Shown here: one piece after another, positions 41,150-49,319 of the stretch | Layout of the letters: every line of letters starts with the position of its first letter | Position numbering within the stretch: the stretch's first letter is position 1 | Assembly (NCBI RefSeq): GCF_009754945.1 | Contig: NZ_WPIN01000022.1 | Coordinates: 62,001-126,000 of the forward strand | Reading direction: 5' to 3' | DNA length: 64,000 nt | DNA from: Spirosoma arboris | Lineage (GTDB): Bacteria > Bacteroidota > Bacteroidia > Cytophagales > Spirosomataceae | Notes under the pieces: generated by a model | Told to the model about the DNA's origin: nothing | Databases searched by the model: none | What the model saw: the letters and a program-made list of their open reading frames with translations, nothing else | Translations under genes and position numbers: made by a program

Positions 41150-43314
41150 AAAACAGTAGCGAGTTGTCGCGCCGAAAGTTTATCCAACAGGTGAGTCTGT
41201 CGGGCATAGCCTTAACGCTTGGAGCTTACTTTCCTGCTTCGGGTAAAACGGAGGTAGAAATTGTTAACGCCCAACTAGTAGACAAGGCGAGTACCGAACT
41301 ACTCTCCTGGATTTCTATCGATACATCCGGCAAAGTGACCATCAGGAATCATCGCTCGGAAATGGGACAGGGTACATTCCAGGCAATTCCGCAAATGATT
41401 GCCGAAGAACTGGAAGTAAATCTGGATCAGGTTACCATTTTGTTCGCTCCGGCCAATCCCAAAAAATTTGGTCCTCAACCGCAGGAGGGAAGTTTTTCTA
41501 TACGGGGCTGGTACAAACAACTGTTACAAGTCGGGGCTTCGGCCCGGGAAATGCTCATTGGCGTAGCTGCTAAACAATGGGCCGTTGACCCTTCAGACTG
41601 TTATGCGCAGAACGGCCAGGTAATTCATCGTTCGTCTGGCAAAAAGCTTGGTTACGGGCTGCTTGTTGAAGAAGCTTCTACATTGCCACCCCCTCAAAAC
41701 GTGCCGTTAAAAAGTCGGAAGGACTATAAAATTATTGGAAAGTCGCTACCCCGGCAAGATATTCCACTGAAAATCAATGGCACTGCTCAGTTCGGGCTGG
41801 ACAAAAAAGTGCCGGGTATGTTATACGCGGTGGTTGAGCGGAGTCCTCGATTTCGCGGAAAAGTCATACGGTTTGACGATTCAAAAACGAAAGCAGTAGC
41901 AGGTGTAAAGAACGTCTTCATGGTACAACGCGCTGTTTTCGGTAATCTGACTGAAGGTGTTGCCGTAGTAGCCAATTCACTCTGGGCGGCCATGCAGGGA
42001 CGAAAATTGCTGACCGTAGAGTGGGACGATTCGGGCTTTGATCACCTGGATTCCGACCAACTAGCCTCGCAGATGCGAGCAAACCTCGGAAAACCCGGCC
42101 CTTCCCAAAAATTTGAAGCTGCCTGGCAAACCTCTGCGAAAAAAATTGACGCGATTTATGAAACGCCTTATCAATCGCATAGCTGTATGGAACCCCTCAA
42201 TTGCATTGCTCACGTGCAGGACAATCGCATTGACATCTGGGGGCCAATTCAGGAAGCGAACTGGATTCAAGCCGATTTGAGTGATCGAATGGGCATTCCG
42301 AAAGAAAATGTAACCGTCAATATGACTTTTCTGGGTGGAGGCTTTGGTCGCAAAGGATTTACCGACTATCCGCACGAAGCAGCGCTAATCTCGAAAACCA
42401 TGAAAGCGCCTGTTCAGGTGGTATGGACGCGAGAAGACGATATGCGTACGGGGCCATTTCGAACCGGTGCCTTTTATGCCTGCAAGGGTGGTGTTGACAG
42501 TACTGGCCAAATCCTTGCTTTTCAGATGATAACGGCGGCTCAGTGGATTGGGCAGGAATGGAGCCCTAAACCTTATCCTGACCCGGAACCGCCTTCCTAT
42601 AATAACGGCAATACAGAAGGAATGCTACATCCTTATCTTAAAGCTATTCCGCATTATAGCTTCGGTGGTGTGGGAACCCGCGCACCCATACCCGTACTAT
42701 GGTGGCGATCTGTGTATGCCTCTACCAACGGCTTTGCGGCCGAGAGCTTTATCGATGAACTTGCTCACTTAGCTGGACAAGACCCATTAGCTTTCCGTCG
42801 AAACCATTTGCCTGACAAACGTTACCAGGACATCGTTGATCAACTGGAAATGATCAGTGGCTGGAAATCAAGAGGTAAAAACGCCGGTTGGGGAATAGCT
42901 ATTACAGAATGCTTCAGTGGAATCTGCGGACATATCGTTCAGGTTTCACGTAAGGCAGATGGAAAACTTAAGATTGATAAAGTGATTGCACTGATCGATT
43001 GTGGCTGGTATGTAAACCCGGATATCATCCGCGCTCAGGTAGAAGGAAGTATCATTATGGGGCTGGGAGCGGCTATTAAACATGCGACCACTTTTAAAGA
43101 CGGGAAGGCCGTGGAGCAAAACTTTAATACTTACGAAATGCCACGGATGACCGACACTCCAGAAATCGAGGTGCATATCATGGAAAATGATGAAAAAGCC
43201 GGTGGCGTGGGCGAACCCGGATTACCGCCCTTCGCACCCGCTTTGTGCAATGCAATTTTTGACCTGACGGGCAAGCGAATACGTACCTTACCCTTTAAGC
43301 TGGAAGACGTATAG
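41146..43314 (+). CDS. Molybdopterin-binding large subunit (IorB-like), Tat-exported
   Basis: 722 residues. The N-terminus SRRKFIQQVSLSGIALTLGAYFPA is a twin-arginine signal, so the folded heterodimer is likely exported with the small subunit. Seen: WISIDTSGKVTIRNHRSEMGQGTFQAIPQMIAEEL, PSRPRFR-like RSPRFRGKV, QSHSCMEPLNC, GGGFGRKGFTDYPHEAALISK and the C-terminal GGVGEPGLPPFAPALCNAIF with the active-site Glu. The family hydroxylates aldehydes or N-heterocycles. It is coupled to the 2Fe-2S subunit by a 4-base overlap. Substrate not predictable. Confidence 0.93.
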   Translation: MKNSSELSRRKFIQQVSLSGIALTLGAYFPASGKTEVEIVNAQLVDKASTELLSWISIDTSGKVTIRNHRSEMGQGTFQAIPQMIAEELEVNLDQVTILFAPANPKKFGPQPQEGSFSIRGWYKQLLQVGASAREMLIGVAAKQWAVDPSDCYAQNGQVIHRSSGKKLGYGLLVEEASTLPPPQNVPLKSRKDYKIIGKSLPRQDIPLKINGTAQFGLDKKVPGMLYAVVERSPRFRGKVIRFDDSKTKAVAGVKNVFMVQRAVFGNLTEGVAVVANSLWAAMQGRKLLTVEWDDSGFDHLDSDQLASQMRANLGKPGPSQKFEAAWQTSAKKIDAIYETPYQSHSCMEPLNCIAHVQDNRIDIWGPIQEANWIQADLSDRMGIPKENVTVNMTFLGGGFGRKGFTDYPHEAALISKTMKAPVQVVWTREDDMRTGPFRTGAFYACKGGVDSTGQILAFQMITAAQWIGQEWSPKPYPDPEPPSYNNGNTEGMLHPYLKAIPHYSFGGVGTRAPIPVLWWRSVYASTNGFAAESFIDELAHLAGQDPLAFRRNHLPDKRYQDIVDQLEMISGWKSRGKNAGWGIAITECFSGICGHIVQVSRKADGKLKIDKVIALIDCGWYVNPDIIRAQVEGSIIMGLGAAIKHATTFKDGKAVEQNFNTYEMPRMTDTPEIEVHIMENDEKAGGVGEPGLPPFAPALCNAIFDLTGKRIRTLPFKLEDV

Positions 43315-43367
43315 ATTATCATGGTCTGTGAGGACACAGACCATGGAATTAGATCATGTAGTCAGCG

Positions 43368-44477
43368 TTATTTTCCGCTAACTGTTTTTCCTGTTGCAGA
43401 ACGTAGATACAGAGCTGCGATTTCCTTGGCGATACTTTCGGGATTTGCTTCTTCACCATTCGTCAGGACAATAACAGAAAGGCCAGCTTGTGGAAAACGG
43501 GCGTATTCTGTCCGAAAACCAGGCAGTGAACCACCGTGATGAATCCATTGTGTTCCCAGAAACGAATCAATCCGCCAGCCTAACCCGTAGGGGTAAGGAG
43601 TGCCATCTTTGAGTACAAACGGAGTCAACATCTGTTTCTGGCTGGCTTCTGTCAAAAATTTGGTGGTGTACAACGCGGCATCCCATTTCGCCAAATCCAG
43701 TACCGTCGACAAAAAGGCACCGCTGGGCCGTAGAGCCCGGTAAGCCAGCGCGCGCTGAAGGTGGTCCTTGTCCCATTCATAGCCGTCGACTCGATTGGGT
43801 ACGATTTCGCTGAGCGTTGTAGTACGAGTGGCGGCCATGCCTACCGGCGTAAAAACCCGTTGTTTCAAAAAGATTTCCCAGGGCTGGCCCGAGACTTTAC
43901 GGATGATGTCGGCCAAAGCAAAATAGCCTACATTGCAGTACTGCCATTTCGTGCCAATCGGGAACTGTAAAGGCAACGGGAACGCCGATTGCACCACAAC
44001 AGAATCGGGCTGAATCTTTGCCGGATCAAACGCAGGAGCCTCCCGAACGATCCCAGATGTATGCGACAATAAATGACGTAAGGTAATTCCCTGCCAGATT
44101 TGGGGTGCCTGCGGATAGTATTTATGAATGTCATCGTCAAGGGTTAGTTTACCTTCCTGCGCCAGGATCAGAATACCTGTCGCAAGAAACTGCTTGCTAA
44201 CCGACGCAATGGCATACACGCTTTGCGGAGTCGCAGGTACATTCAGTTCGACATTGGCCAGACCGTACCCTTTGGCCAGTGTTACATTTCCCTGGCGAAC
44301 AACCGCAATCGAAACACCCTGAATATGCTTGCTAGCCATGTGGGTTTTCACAATCGCATCCACACTGTCCGCAGAAACCTGATTGACAGACTGCGCCCAT
44401 CCCCAATGTTGAAAGAGGAGCAATACGATAGCTGAAAGCAGATGGATACGGTACTTTGGGAAAGTGAGGAGGGCCAT
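43368..44477 (-). CDS. Serine hydrolase of the beta-lactamase/AmpC-like family
   Basis: 369 residues with an exported N-terminus (cleavage near GWAQS). The penicillin-recognising motifs are present: SxxK as Ser92-Val-Ser-Lys95 in AIASVSKQF, YxN as Tyr180-Cys-Asn182, and HHGGSLPGF as the third box (HxG in place of KTG). The HxG box is usual for D-aminopeptidase- or esterase-like members rather than true AmpC. It is likely periplasmic and acts on a D-amino peptide or ester. A resistance role cannot be claimed. It is convergent with the IorB gene. Confidence 0.85.
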   Translation of the reverse strand: MALLTFPKYRIHLLSAIVLLLFQHWGWAQSVNQVSADSVDAIVKTHMASKHIQGVSIAVVRQGNVTLAKGYGLANVELNVPATPQSVYAIASVSKQFLATGILILAQEGKLTLDDDIHKYYPQAPQIWQGITLRHLLSHTSGIVREAPAFDPAKIQPDSVVVQSAFPLPLQFPIGTKWQYCNVGYFALADIIRKVSGQPWEIFLKQRVFTPVGMAATRTTTLSEIVPNRVDGYEWDKDHLQRALAYRALRPSGAFLSTVLDLAKWDAALYTTKFLTEASQKQMLTPFVLKDGTPYPYGLGWRIDSFLGTQWIHHGGSLPGFRTEYARFPQAGLSVIVLTNGEEANPESIAKEIAALYLRSATGKTVSGK

Positions 44478-44662
44478 AGAGCGTGAAGAGGAAGTGAAGG
44501 TTGTAGTTCAGTAAAGTTAACGCTCAGAGAAGAGATAAACCACCCGAGTTTCTGCTTTTGCCGGCTATAACCGATCAAATGAACGTAACTAACCTTATTC
44601 TCCATGGCTTTACGCTGCTGCGACAGGCTTTCGATAGCGCTATCGAAAGCCTAATTCGGCAA

Positions 44663-45211
44663 TCATTTTTTACTAGCTTTTCGGGCTTGCTGAAGACACT
44701 TGTATTTCTGATTCTGAGCGGAATGGACACTCGCATAACCGTCGTCCTCAACAATATTGGCAATCTTTTTTCGACCAAAAAAAATGGCGGCTAGTAATGC
44801 CTGACAACGGATGGTTAGCTGTGCTAAAATCGCCAGTACTCTTTCGTAAGCTGATGGTGGCGTTTCCAGTTCGGTAGGCGCTACTACACTACACGTTTCG
44901 TCTGCATCTTCCAGGCTCGTCCAGCGAGCCGACTTTTTTAGCTGTTTGAGCCATAAGTTCTTACTAATGGAAAACACATAAGTTTTTAAGGAAGAGGTCA
45001 GCAGGAAATCAGGAGCCTCAAGGTTGGTTAGTAAAATCAACAACGTCTCTTGAAACAGGTCTTTTGCTTCATCCTGATTACCGCTATTTTGAACGACAAA
45101 ACGCTCTATCGACGGATAACACTGTCGATAAAGCATGTCAAAACCTTGATTGTTACCCATCCGCAACTGATTGAGCAGTTGGGTATCTGGAGAGTCAGCT
45201 AGCATAGGCAT
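44663..45211 (-). CDS. ECF-type RNA polymerase sigma factor
   Basis: 182 residues from the ATG at 45211 (an in-frame extension to 45250 is unlikely because it enters the inverted repeat). Region 2 shows GNNQGFDMLYRQCYPSIERFVVQNSGNQDEAKDLFQETLLILLTNL, followed by YVFSISKNLWLKQL. Region 4 reads CQALLAAIFFGRKKIANIVEDDGYASVHSAQNQKYKCLQQARK, the NQKYKCL pattern seen in many Bacteroidetes ECF factors. No anti-sigma gene follows. The target promoters are unknown. Confidence 0.83.
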   Translation of the reverse strand: MPMLADSPDTQLLNQLRMGNNQGFDMLYRQCYPSIERFVVQNSGNQDEAKDLFQETLLILLTNLEAPDFLLTSSLKTYVFSISKNLWLKQLKKSARWTSLEDADETCSVVAPTELETPPSAYERVLAILAQLTIRCQALLAAIFFGRKKIANIVEDDGYASVHSAQNQKYKCLQQARKASKK

Positions 45212-45226
45212 GATGAAAATTAAATT

Positions 45227-45297
45227 TAACCACAGCCGTACAGAGAACACAGAATTTTTTAAACTTTTTCGTTGTGTTCTCTGTACGGCTGTGGTTA
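45227..45297. repeat. Perfect 24-bp inverted repeat
   Basis: Arms 45227-45250 and 45274-45297 (starting TAACCACAGCCGTACAG) pair perfectly with a 23-base loop. It lies just upstream of the ECF gene and at the end of a possible small gene, so on the minus strand it could end the latter or shape the leader of the former. Confidence 0.85.
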
Positions 45298-45483
45298 GTC
45301 TAGCTTCGAAACTGGTCGAATCATTCGAAAAATGCTATAAACCACGCTGGTTGTCACACACAAAGGGCAAATGCCAAACCGAAAAAAGAACAGCCCAACT
45401 TTCTTGTACCAAGGCAAATGAATGGGCGTAATCGGACAACTGACGCCGTCGCCTTCGTATTCCTGAATGTTCCAGATATTCAT
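45295..45483 (-). CDS. Small hypothetical membrane protein
   Basis: 62 residues, MNIWNIQEYEGDGVSCPITPIHLPWYKKVGLFFFRFGICPLC and so on. The C-terminal half has a hydrophobic stretch around VTTSVVYSIF, so it may sit in the membrane. Three cysteines are present. It follows a 28-codon frame on the same strand by 12 bases. No family recognised; the small size leaves doubt that it is real. Confidence 0.35.
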   Translation of the reverse strand: MNIWNIQEYEGDGVSCPITPIHLPWYKKVGLFFFRFGICPLCVTTSVVYSIFRMIRPVSKLD

Positions 45484-45495
45484 AGCTGTGTTTGG

Positions 45496-45582
45496 CTAGG
45501 CCCGACCGAAGAGCATGTAGATACAACAGGTAGTCATCAATAAGGCCGCGATAATAAGGATGAATTTCGTGCTGGATTTCAT
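45496..45582 (-). CDS. 28-residue putative membrane peptide
   Basis: The frame starts with ATG at 45582 and ends with TAG at 45496. The product is mostly one hydrophobic helix with positive residues before it (MKSSTKFILIIAALLM, then TTCCIYMLFGRA). It could be a small membrane peptide or a bare signal sequence. It lies 12 bases upstream of the 62-residue frame on the same strand, which is the main reason to report both. Confidence 0.3.
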   Translation of the reverse strand: MKSSTKFILIIAALLMTTCCIYMLFGRA

Positions 45583-45668
45583 AAGAGACAATTGGTTTGT
45601 TTCTTATTAATACTCCGCTTGACTATTTATCACCTGCCTACCCATAGTTTATTTTCTGCTCGTCATTT

Positions 45669-46484
45669 CTAAACGTTCTGTTGAGAATGACCATATCGTT
45701 CTGCCAAATAAATCGCCCAAGTCTGAGTACCTGTAGCGCTTTCCGAGCAGGTAGCAAATCCCTGGGCGAAGCTCTTCATTACTAACCCAACGGTCGGAAT
45801 CGGTATAATTGGTTTGGAAATCTTCTGGTAGTGCATCCAGAGTTGAGCCAATGTTCCTGCATCGTAGACCTGAAGACCACCCAGATTTAGTATCATTTGC
45901 TGGCTTCCTGCCTGCGCCAGTCGATACAACTCATGCGCTACAGCTTCAACCTGAATGGGCTGAATGAGCAGCTTTTTTGGGACAAAACCAATCGGGAAGC
46001 GCAGCAGTTTGCTCAGCACAAAATCGACGAAATTATGAAACTGGGTCGCGCGCAGAATTGTGTAGGGTATTCGACTTTCCCGAATCAACGTTTCGGCATT
46101 GAACTTGGCTTGATAATAACTGTAGGGAATTTTATCGACGCCAACGATTGAGCTGTAAATCAGTTGCTTTACATCCGACTGTTTAACCGCATTCAGTAAA
46201 TTACGGGTGATCACGACCTCCGCCGATTCGCTCCCTATTTTTCCCTGACCACTGGCTAAATGAAAAACGGTATCGACGCCCACCAATGCTGTTGTGAGCC
46301 CTTCACCTGTAAACAAATCAATATGTGCCCATGGCAAATCAGATGCCTGATTGACAGTACTATACGCATCCTTCTTGAGTTGATTACGACTGCCGATCTG
46401 GAAGCTTACATGATTCTTTTGTAGTTCATTAACGACCGCCGAACCCAATACGCCTGAACCGCCGATTACTAATACTTTCTTCAT
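45669..46484 (-). CDS. NAD(P)-binding epimerase/NmrA-like oxidoreductase
   Basis: 271 residues. The N-terminus KKVLVIGGSGVLGSAVVNELQ is a Rossmann GxxGxxG nucleotide-binding motif. VDTVFHLASGQG and YYQAKFNAETLIRES (a Tyr-x3-Lys pair) follow, as in atypical SDR proteins. It lies 13 bases after the membrane-protein gene and downstream of the ECF41-type promoter, so the two form an operon. Epimerase/oxidoreductase genes are among the usual targets of ECF41 sigma factors. Substrate unknown. Confidence 0.85.
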   Translation of the reverse strand: MKKVLVIGGSGVLGSAVVNELQKNHVSFQIGSRNQLKKDAYSTVNQASDLPWAHIDLFTGEGLTTALVGVDTVFHLASGQGKIGSESAEVVITRNLLNAVKQSDVKQLIYSSIVGVDKIPYSYYQAKFNAETLIRESRIPYTILRATQFHNFVDFVLSKLLRFPIGFVPKKLLIQPIQVEAVAHELYRLAQAGSQQMILNLGGLQVYDAGTLAQLWMHYQKISKPIIPIPTVGLVMKSFAQGFATCSESATGTQTWAIYLAERYGHSQQNV

Positions 46485-46497
46485 GATTTACAGCTAA

Positions 46498-46938
46498 TTA
46501 GGGAATTGCAGATTGGATCGTTTGAGTGACAATGGGCTTGTGGAACAAGAGCAGAACAGGAAGTAATACTCCAGCGGATAGGGCCACAACGTTTCCGATT
46601 TGATCGATGACCGGAAGCATGTGTAAGTGTTTCAAATGATACAATAAATGGGGAGTATTAAAGGTCAGCAGGCAGATTGCCGTTGCCCGAACAGACACCA
46701 GGCGGGGAGCCAGTAACGTCAGAAAACTGAGTAGGGCAAGTGCCAGAAAGAAACCGCCTACGTCCCGAATCAGGTGTTCATTATAGGGGCCATCTACCGC
46801 CACCCACACCCGACCTAAACCAGGAAATGAGTCATAGAAACTGTGGGGCATGAACAACGCCCATACGCCCGGAAAAATGTTCGTCAATCCTAAATAGAGA
46901 AGGGTGGCCTGCACCCAACGGACTTGCTTGATTTGCAT
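46498..46938 (-). CDS. Four-helix membrane protein, first gene of the ECF41-linked operon
   Basis: 146 residues with four hydrophobic helices (about residues 10-30, 57-80, 84-104 and 111-135). It has conserved-looking polar residues in PHSFYDSFPGLGRVWVAVDGPYNEHLIRDVGGFF and HLLYHLKHLHML. It resembles small membrane proteins of the DoxX/DUF4345 type but I cannot name the family. Its start lies 30 bases downstream of a TGTCACA-N16-TGTC motif that fits ECF41 promoters, right after the ECF41 gene. Confidence 0.7.
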   Translation of the reverse strand: MQIKQVRWVQATLLYLGLTNIFPGVWALFMPHSFYDSFPGLGRVWVAVDGPYNEHLIRDVGGFFLALALLSFLTLLAPRLVSVRATAICLLTFNTPHLLYHLKHLHMLPVIDQIGNVVALSAGVLLPVLLLFHKPIVTQTIQSAIP

Positions 46939-46967
46939 ATGAATGAAATGTTGAAAATCTCACACAA

Positions 46968-46994
46968 GACAAACCAAAGCCGCGGATTGTGACA
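46968..46994 (-). promoter_or_regulatory. ECF41-type promoter
   Basis: On the minus strand TGTCACA (46994-46988), exactly 16 bases, then TGTC (46971-46968). The described ECF41 target is TGTCACA-N16-CGTC, so seven of seven -35 bases and three of four -10 bases match. The next start codon is 30 bases downstream. Confidence 0.7.
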
Positions 46995-47007
46995 GCCTCG
47001 CTAAAAT

Positions 47008-47895
47008 TTATTGAAGGTGCGCGAGTTTATCCGGATTACGAACGAAATAAAACCGCCTGATGCCAGCCTCATCAACGTCAATAATCATGACTGTAGTCAG
47101 CATATGACTATCCTTTTGGCTGAATAATAAGGCCATTTCGCCATTGACCAGAGCAGGTTTAACATCCAACTGACTGTATTGCTGTCTGACGAGGGAACGC
47201 ATAAACTGTTCAACGATTGCCGAACCAACGAGTGGTTTGAGCGCGGCAATAACCTTACCACCTCCGTCAGAATAAACCTCAATGTCGGTTTTGAATAAGT
47301 GAATCAGCGGGTCAATATTTCCCGTTTCACTGGCTTCGGCAAAGGCTTCCAGAAGGATCTGCTGTTGTTGAGGATCAATCGGGAAACGACGATTCGTACC
47401 CGAAACTTTTTCCTTGGCCCTATGGTAAAGCTGTCGGCCGTTAGCTTCTGTCGTATCGAAAAGTTTGGCTAATTCAGAATACCCAAAATCGAAACTTTCT
47501 TTTAAGATGAAAACGGCACGTTCCAGTGGTGCAAGCTTTTCAAGAAGGAGCATGAATCCGTAGGAGATATCTATTTTGGCATCAATAGCGTGGCTATCTG
47601 CTAAAATCGGCTCCGGTAACCAGGGTCCTTTGTAGGCTTCCCGTTCTCGTTTCACCTTCTCCAGGTGATTGAGCGCCGTGTTTATAACACTCTTGGCCAG
47701 ATAGGCTTTATCATCCAGAATGGTCTCTTCGGGCCGATTCATCCATTTCAGAAACGCTTCCTGTACAATGTCTTCGCTAACCATTACCTCCCCGGTCATG
47801 CGGTAGGCAATCGAAAATAAAGTGGCCCGATAGGTAGCGACAGCGTCGGATGAAGTCAAGGCTAACGTTAATTTTGGTGCGCCATCTGATCTCAA
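47008..47895 (-). CDS. ECF41-family (SigJ-like) sigma factor with SnoaL-like C-terminus
   Basis: 295 residues. Region 2 (TLFSIAYRMTGEVMVSEDIVQEAFLKW) and region 4 (LAPLERAVFILKESFDFGYSELAKLFDTTEANGRQLYHRAKEKV) are joined by a linker with WLPEP (92-96). The C-terminal SnoaL-like extension carries DGGGK (210-214) and NPDKL (287-291). These motifs define the ECF41 group, in which the extension replaces an anti-sigma factor. The start is TTG, overlapping the stop of the M20 peptidase gene (TTGA). The target promoter and epimerase-like gene lie directly downstream. Confidence 0.92.
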   Translation of the reverse strand: MRSDGAPKLTLALTSSDAVATYRATLFSIAYRMTGEVMVSEDIVQEAFLKWMNRPEETILDDKAYLAKSVINTALNHLEKVKREREAYKGPWLPEPILADSHAIDAKIDISYGFMLLLEKLAPLERAVFILKESFDFGYSELAKLFDTTEANGRQLYHRAKEKVSGTNRRFPIDPQQQQILLEAFAEASETGNIDPLIHLFKTDIEVYSDGGGKVIAALKPLVGSAIVEQFMRSLVRQQYSQLDVKPALVNGEMALLFSQKDSHMLTTVMIIDVDEAGIRRFYFVRNPDKLAHLQ

Positions 47896-49031
47896 TTGTG
47901 ATGACTCATGATCAACTCTAAAAATAATTGTGCAGCTGGCTCAATCAGCTTATCATTGAAATCGTAATCGTCGTTGTGCAGGGCAGGCGAGTCTTCACCA
48001 TTACCAATACCAAACATCGCACCCGGATAATGCTGGGTAAAAAGCCCAAAATCTTCACCCCATTTGAACGGTTCCTGTTTGTCGACAAAGTCATAGCCTA
48101 GCTTCTGCGCACTTTGCCTGATTTGGATAAAAGCCTCAGTATCATTTTCGTTCGCAACGAACGCTTCGGTGTAGCTGGTTTGTATAGCAATGCCACTCTC
48201 AGCCGAAAGCGTTGATAGTAAGGTCAATAACTGAGCCGTTAGTGCTATCATGCGTTTGGCATTTCGGGTTCGAAGCGTTAAATGAACCTCACCGTAACCA
48301 GCCGATATACCGTAGGATTTTTCGCCCATTGTCGTGTATACCGGCGTTATCAGTGCGAACCCGTCAGACTGAGGATTAGGATTCTGTATTTGTTTCGTTC
48401 GTACCATGAAATCCGCCATAACGTAGGCGGGATTGAGTCCTTTTTCGGGTTCGGCCGAATGCGAGACTTTGCCTGTAAAGGATACAATGATGCTTAGAAC
48501 CGACGAGGTAAATGAACCCGGTTTGCACACAATGGTGCCTAGTTTGAAGCCGGGTAAATTATGCAACGCAAAAGCCCGATCGGGGCAAACAGTTGCAAAG
48601 AGGGGATCATTTAAAACCGCTTCCGCACCTTTGCCGGTTTCTTCGGCAGGCTGAAAAAGCAAATACACCCGACCAGTCGAAACAGGATTTTCGACTAACA
48701 AAGACGCTAGTCGAGCCAGGATTGCCGTGTGACCATCATGCCCACATTTGTGCGAAACGCCTTCAGTCTGGGATCTATAGTCAAATGTATTGACCTCTTG
48801 CATGGGTAGCGCATCGATATCCGCCCGGATTAATGTGACGGGCCCTTCCGCATTCGTTCCATATTGCAGCAACAAGCCCGTACCACCCACCTCGCTGATC
48901 GCAACCGGATTAAACTGACTGACAAAAGCTTTGATCCGTTTCTGGGTTTCAACTTCCTGACCCGAAACTTCAGGAAACCGGTGAAGTTCGTGCCTGAATT
49001 GACTAAATAAGTTGGTATAAGCGACGGTCAT
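47892..49031 (-). CDS. M20-family amidohydrolase (N-acyl amino acid / hippurate hydrolase type)
   Basis: 379 residues from the ATG at 49031 (a TTG at 49046 is also in frame). Seen: FRHELHRFPEVSGQE, RADIDALPMQE, KCGHDGHTAILARLA (metal-binding His/Asp), FQPAEETGKGAEAVL with the catalytic Glu pair, and GNGEDSPALHNDDYDFNDKLI with the last metal His. No signal peptide, so it is cytoplasmic. It removes acyl groups from N-acyl amino acids or peptides. It overlaps the ECF41 gene by 4 bases, which suggests co-expression with that regulator. Confidence 0.9.
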   Translation of the reverse strand: MTVAYTNLFSQFRHELHRFPEVSGQEVETQKRIKAFVSQFNPVAISEVGGTGLLLQYGTNAEGPVTLIRADIDALPMQEVNTFDYRSQTEGVSHKCGHDGHTAILARLASLLVENPVSTGRVYLLFQPAEETGKGAEAVLNDPLFATVCPDRAFALHNLPGFKLGTIVCKPGSFTSSVLSIIVSFTGKVSHSAEPEKGLNPAYVMADFMVRTKQIQNPNPQSDGFALITPVYTTMGEKSYGISAGYGEVHLTLRTRNAKRMIALTAQLLTLLSTLSAESGIAIQTSYTEAFVANENDTEAFIQIRQSAQKLGYDFVDKQEPFKWGEDFGLFTQHYPGAMFGIGNGEDSPALHNDDYDFNDKLIEPAAQLFLELIMSHHN

Positions 49032-49058
49032 CTGTTGGGCATACAAAGGCGCGTACTA

Positions 49059-49280
49059 TTACATTTTCAACCATTCCCGAAAACTGGTTGGCTGGCGATC
49101 AATGCAGCTATAATAGGCTGCCAGAATACTGTTGAGTATAAGGCAAATAAGGACGGTTACCACCTGGCCCCGGCTGCTTTTCATCGGAATAACCATGGCG
49201 AACATAACACCCCAAACAATCACCATCAAGCTGCCAACTACTATTTTCTTGAATTTCGCCATACCGGTGATGAGTTGCAT
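49059..49280 (-). CDS. Small two-helix membrane protein
   Basis: 73 residues (67 if the internal ATG at 49262 is used). Two hydrophobic helices lie at about residues 12-30 and 38-58, separated by PMKSSRGQ. It lies 27 bases upstream of the M20 gene on the same strand and 39 bases downstream of a methyltransferase gene, so it probably belongs to that transcript. No family recognised. Confidence 0.5.
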   Translation of the reverse strand: MQLITGMAKFKKIVVGSLMVIVWGVMFAMVIPMKSSRGQVVTVLICLILNSILAAYYSCIDRQPTSFREWLKM

Positions 49281-49319
49281 GAAAGTAGTTATTTCTGGGA
49301 AAATTAACCTGAACCTTAC

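Noticed and set aside
43368..44477. True class C (AmpC) beta-lactamase
   Set aside because: SxxK and YxN are present but the third box is HxG rather than KTG, so a D-aminopeptidase or esterase-like role is as likely.
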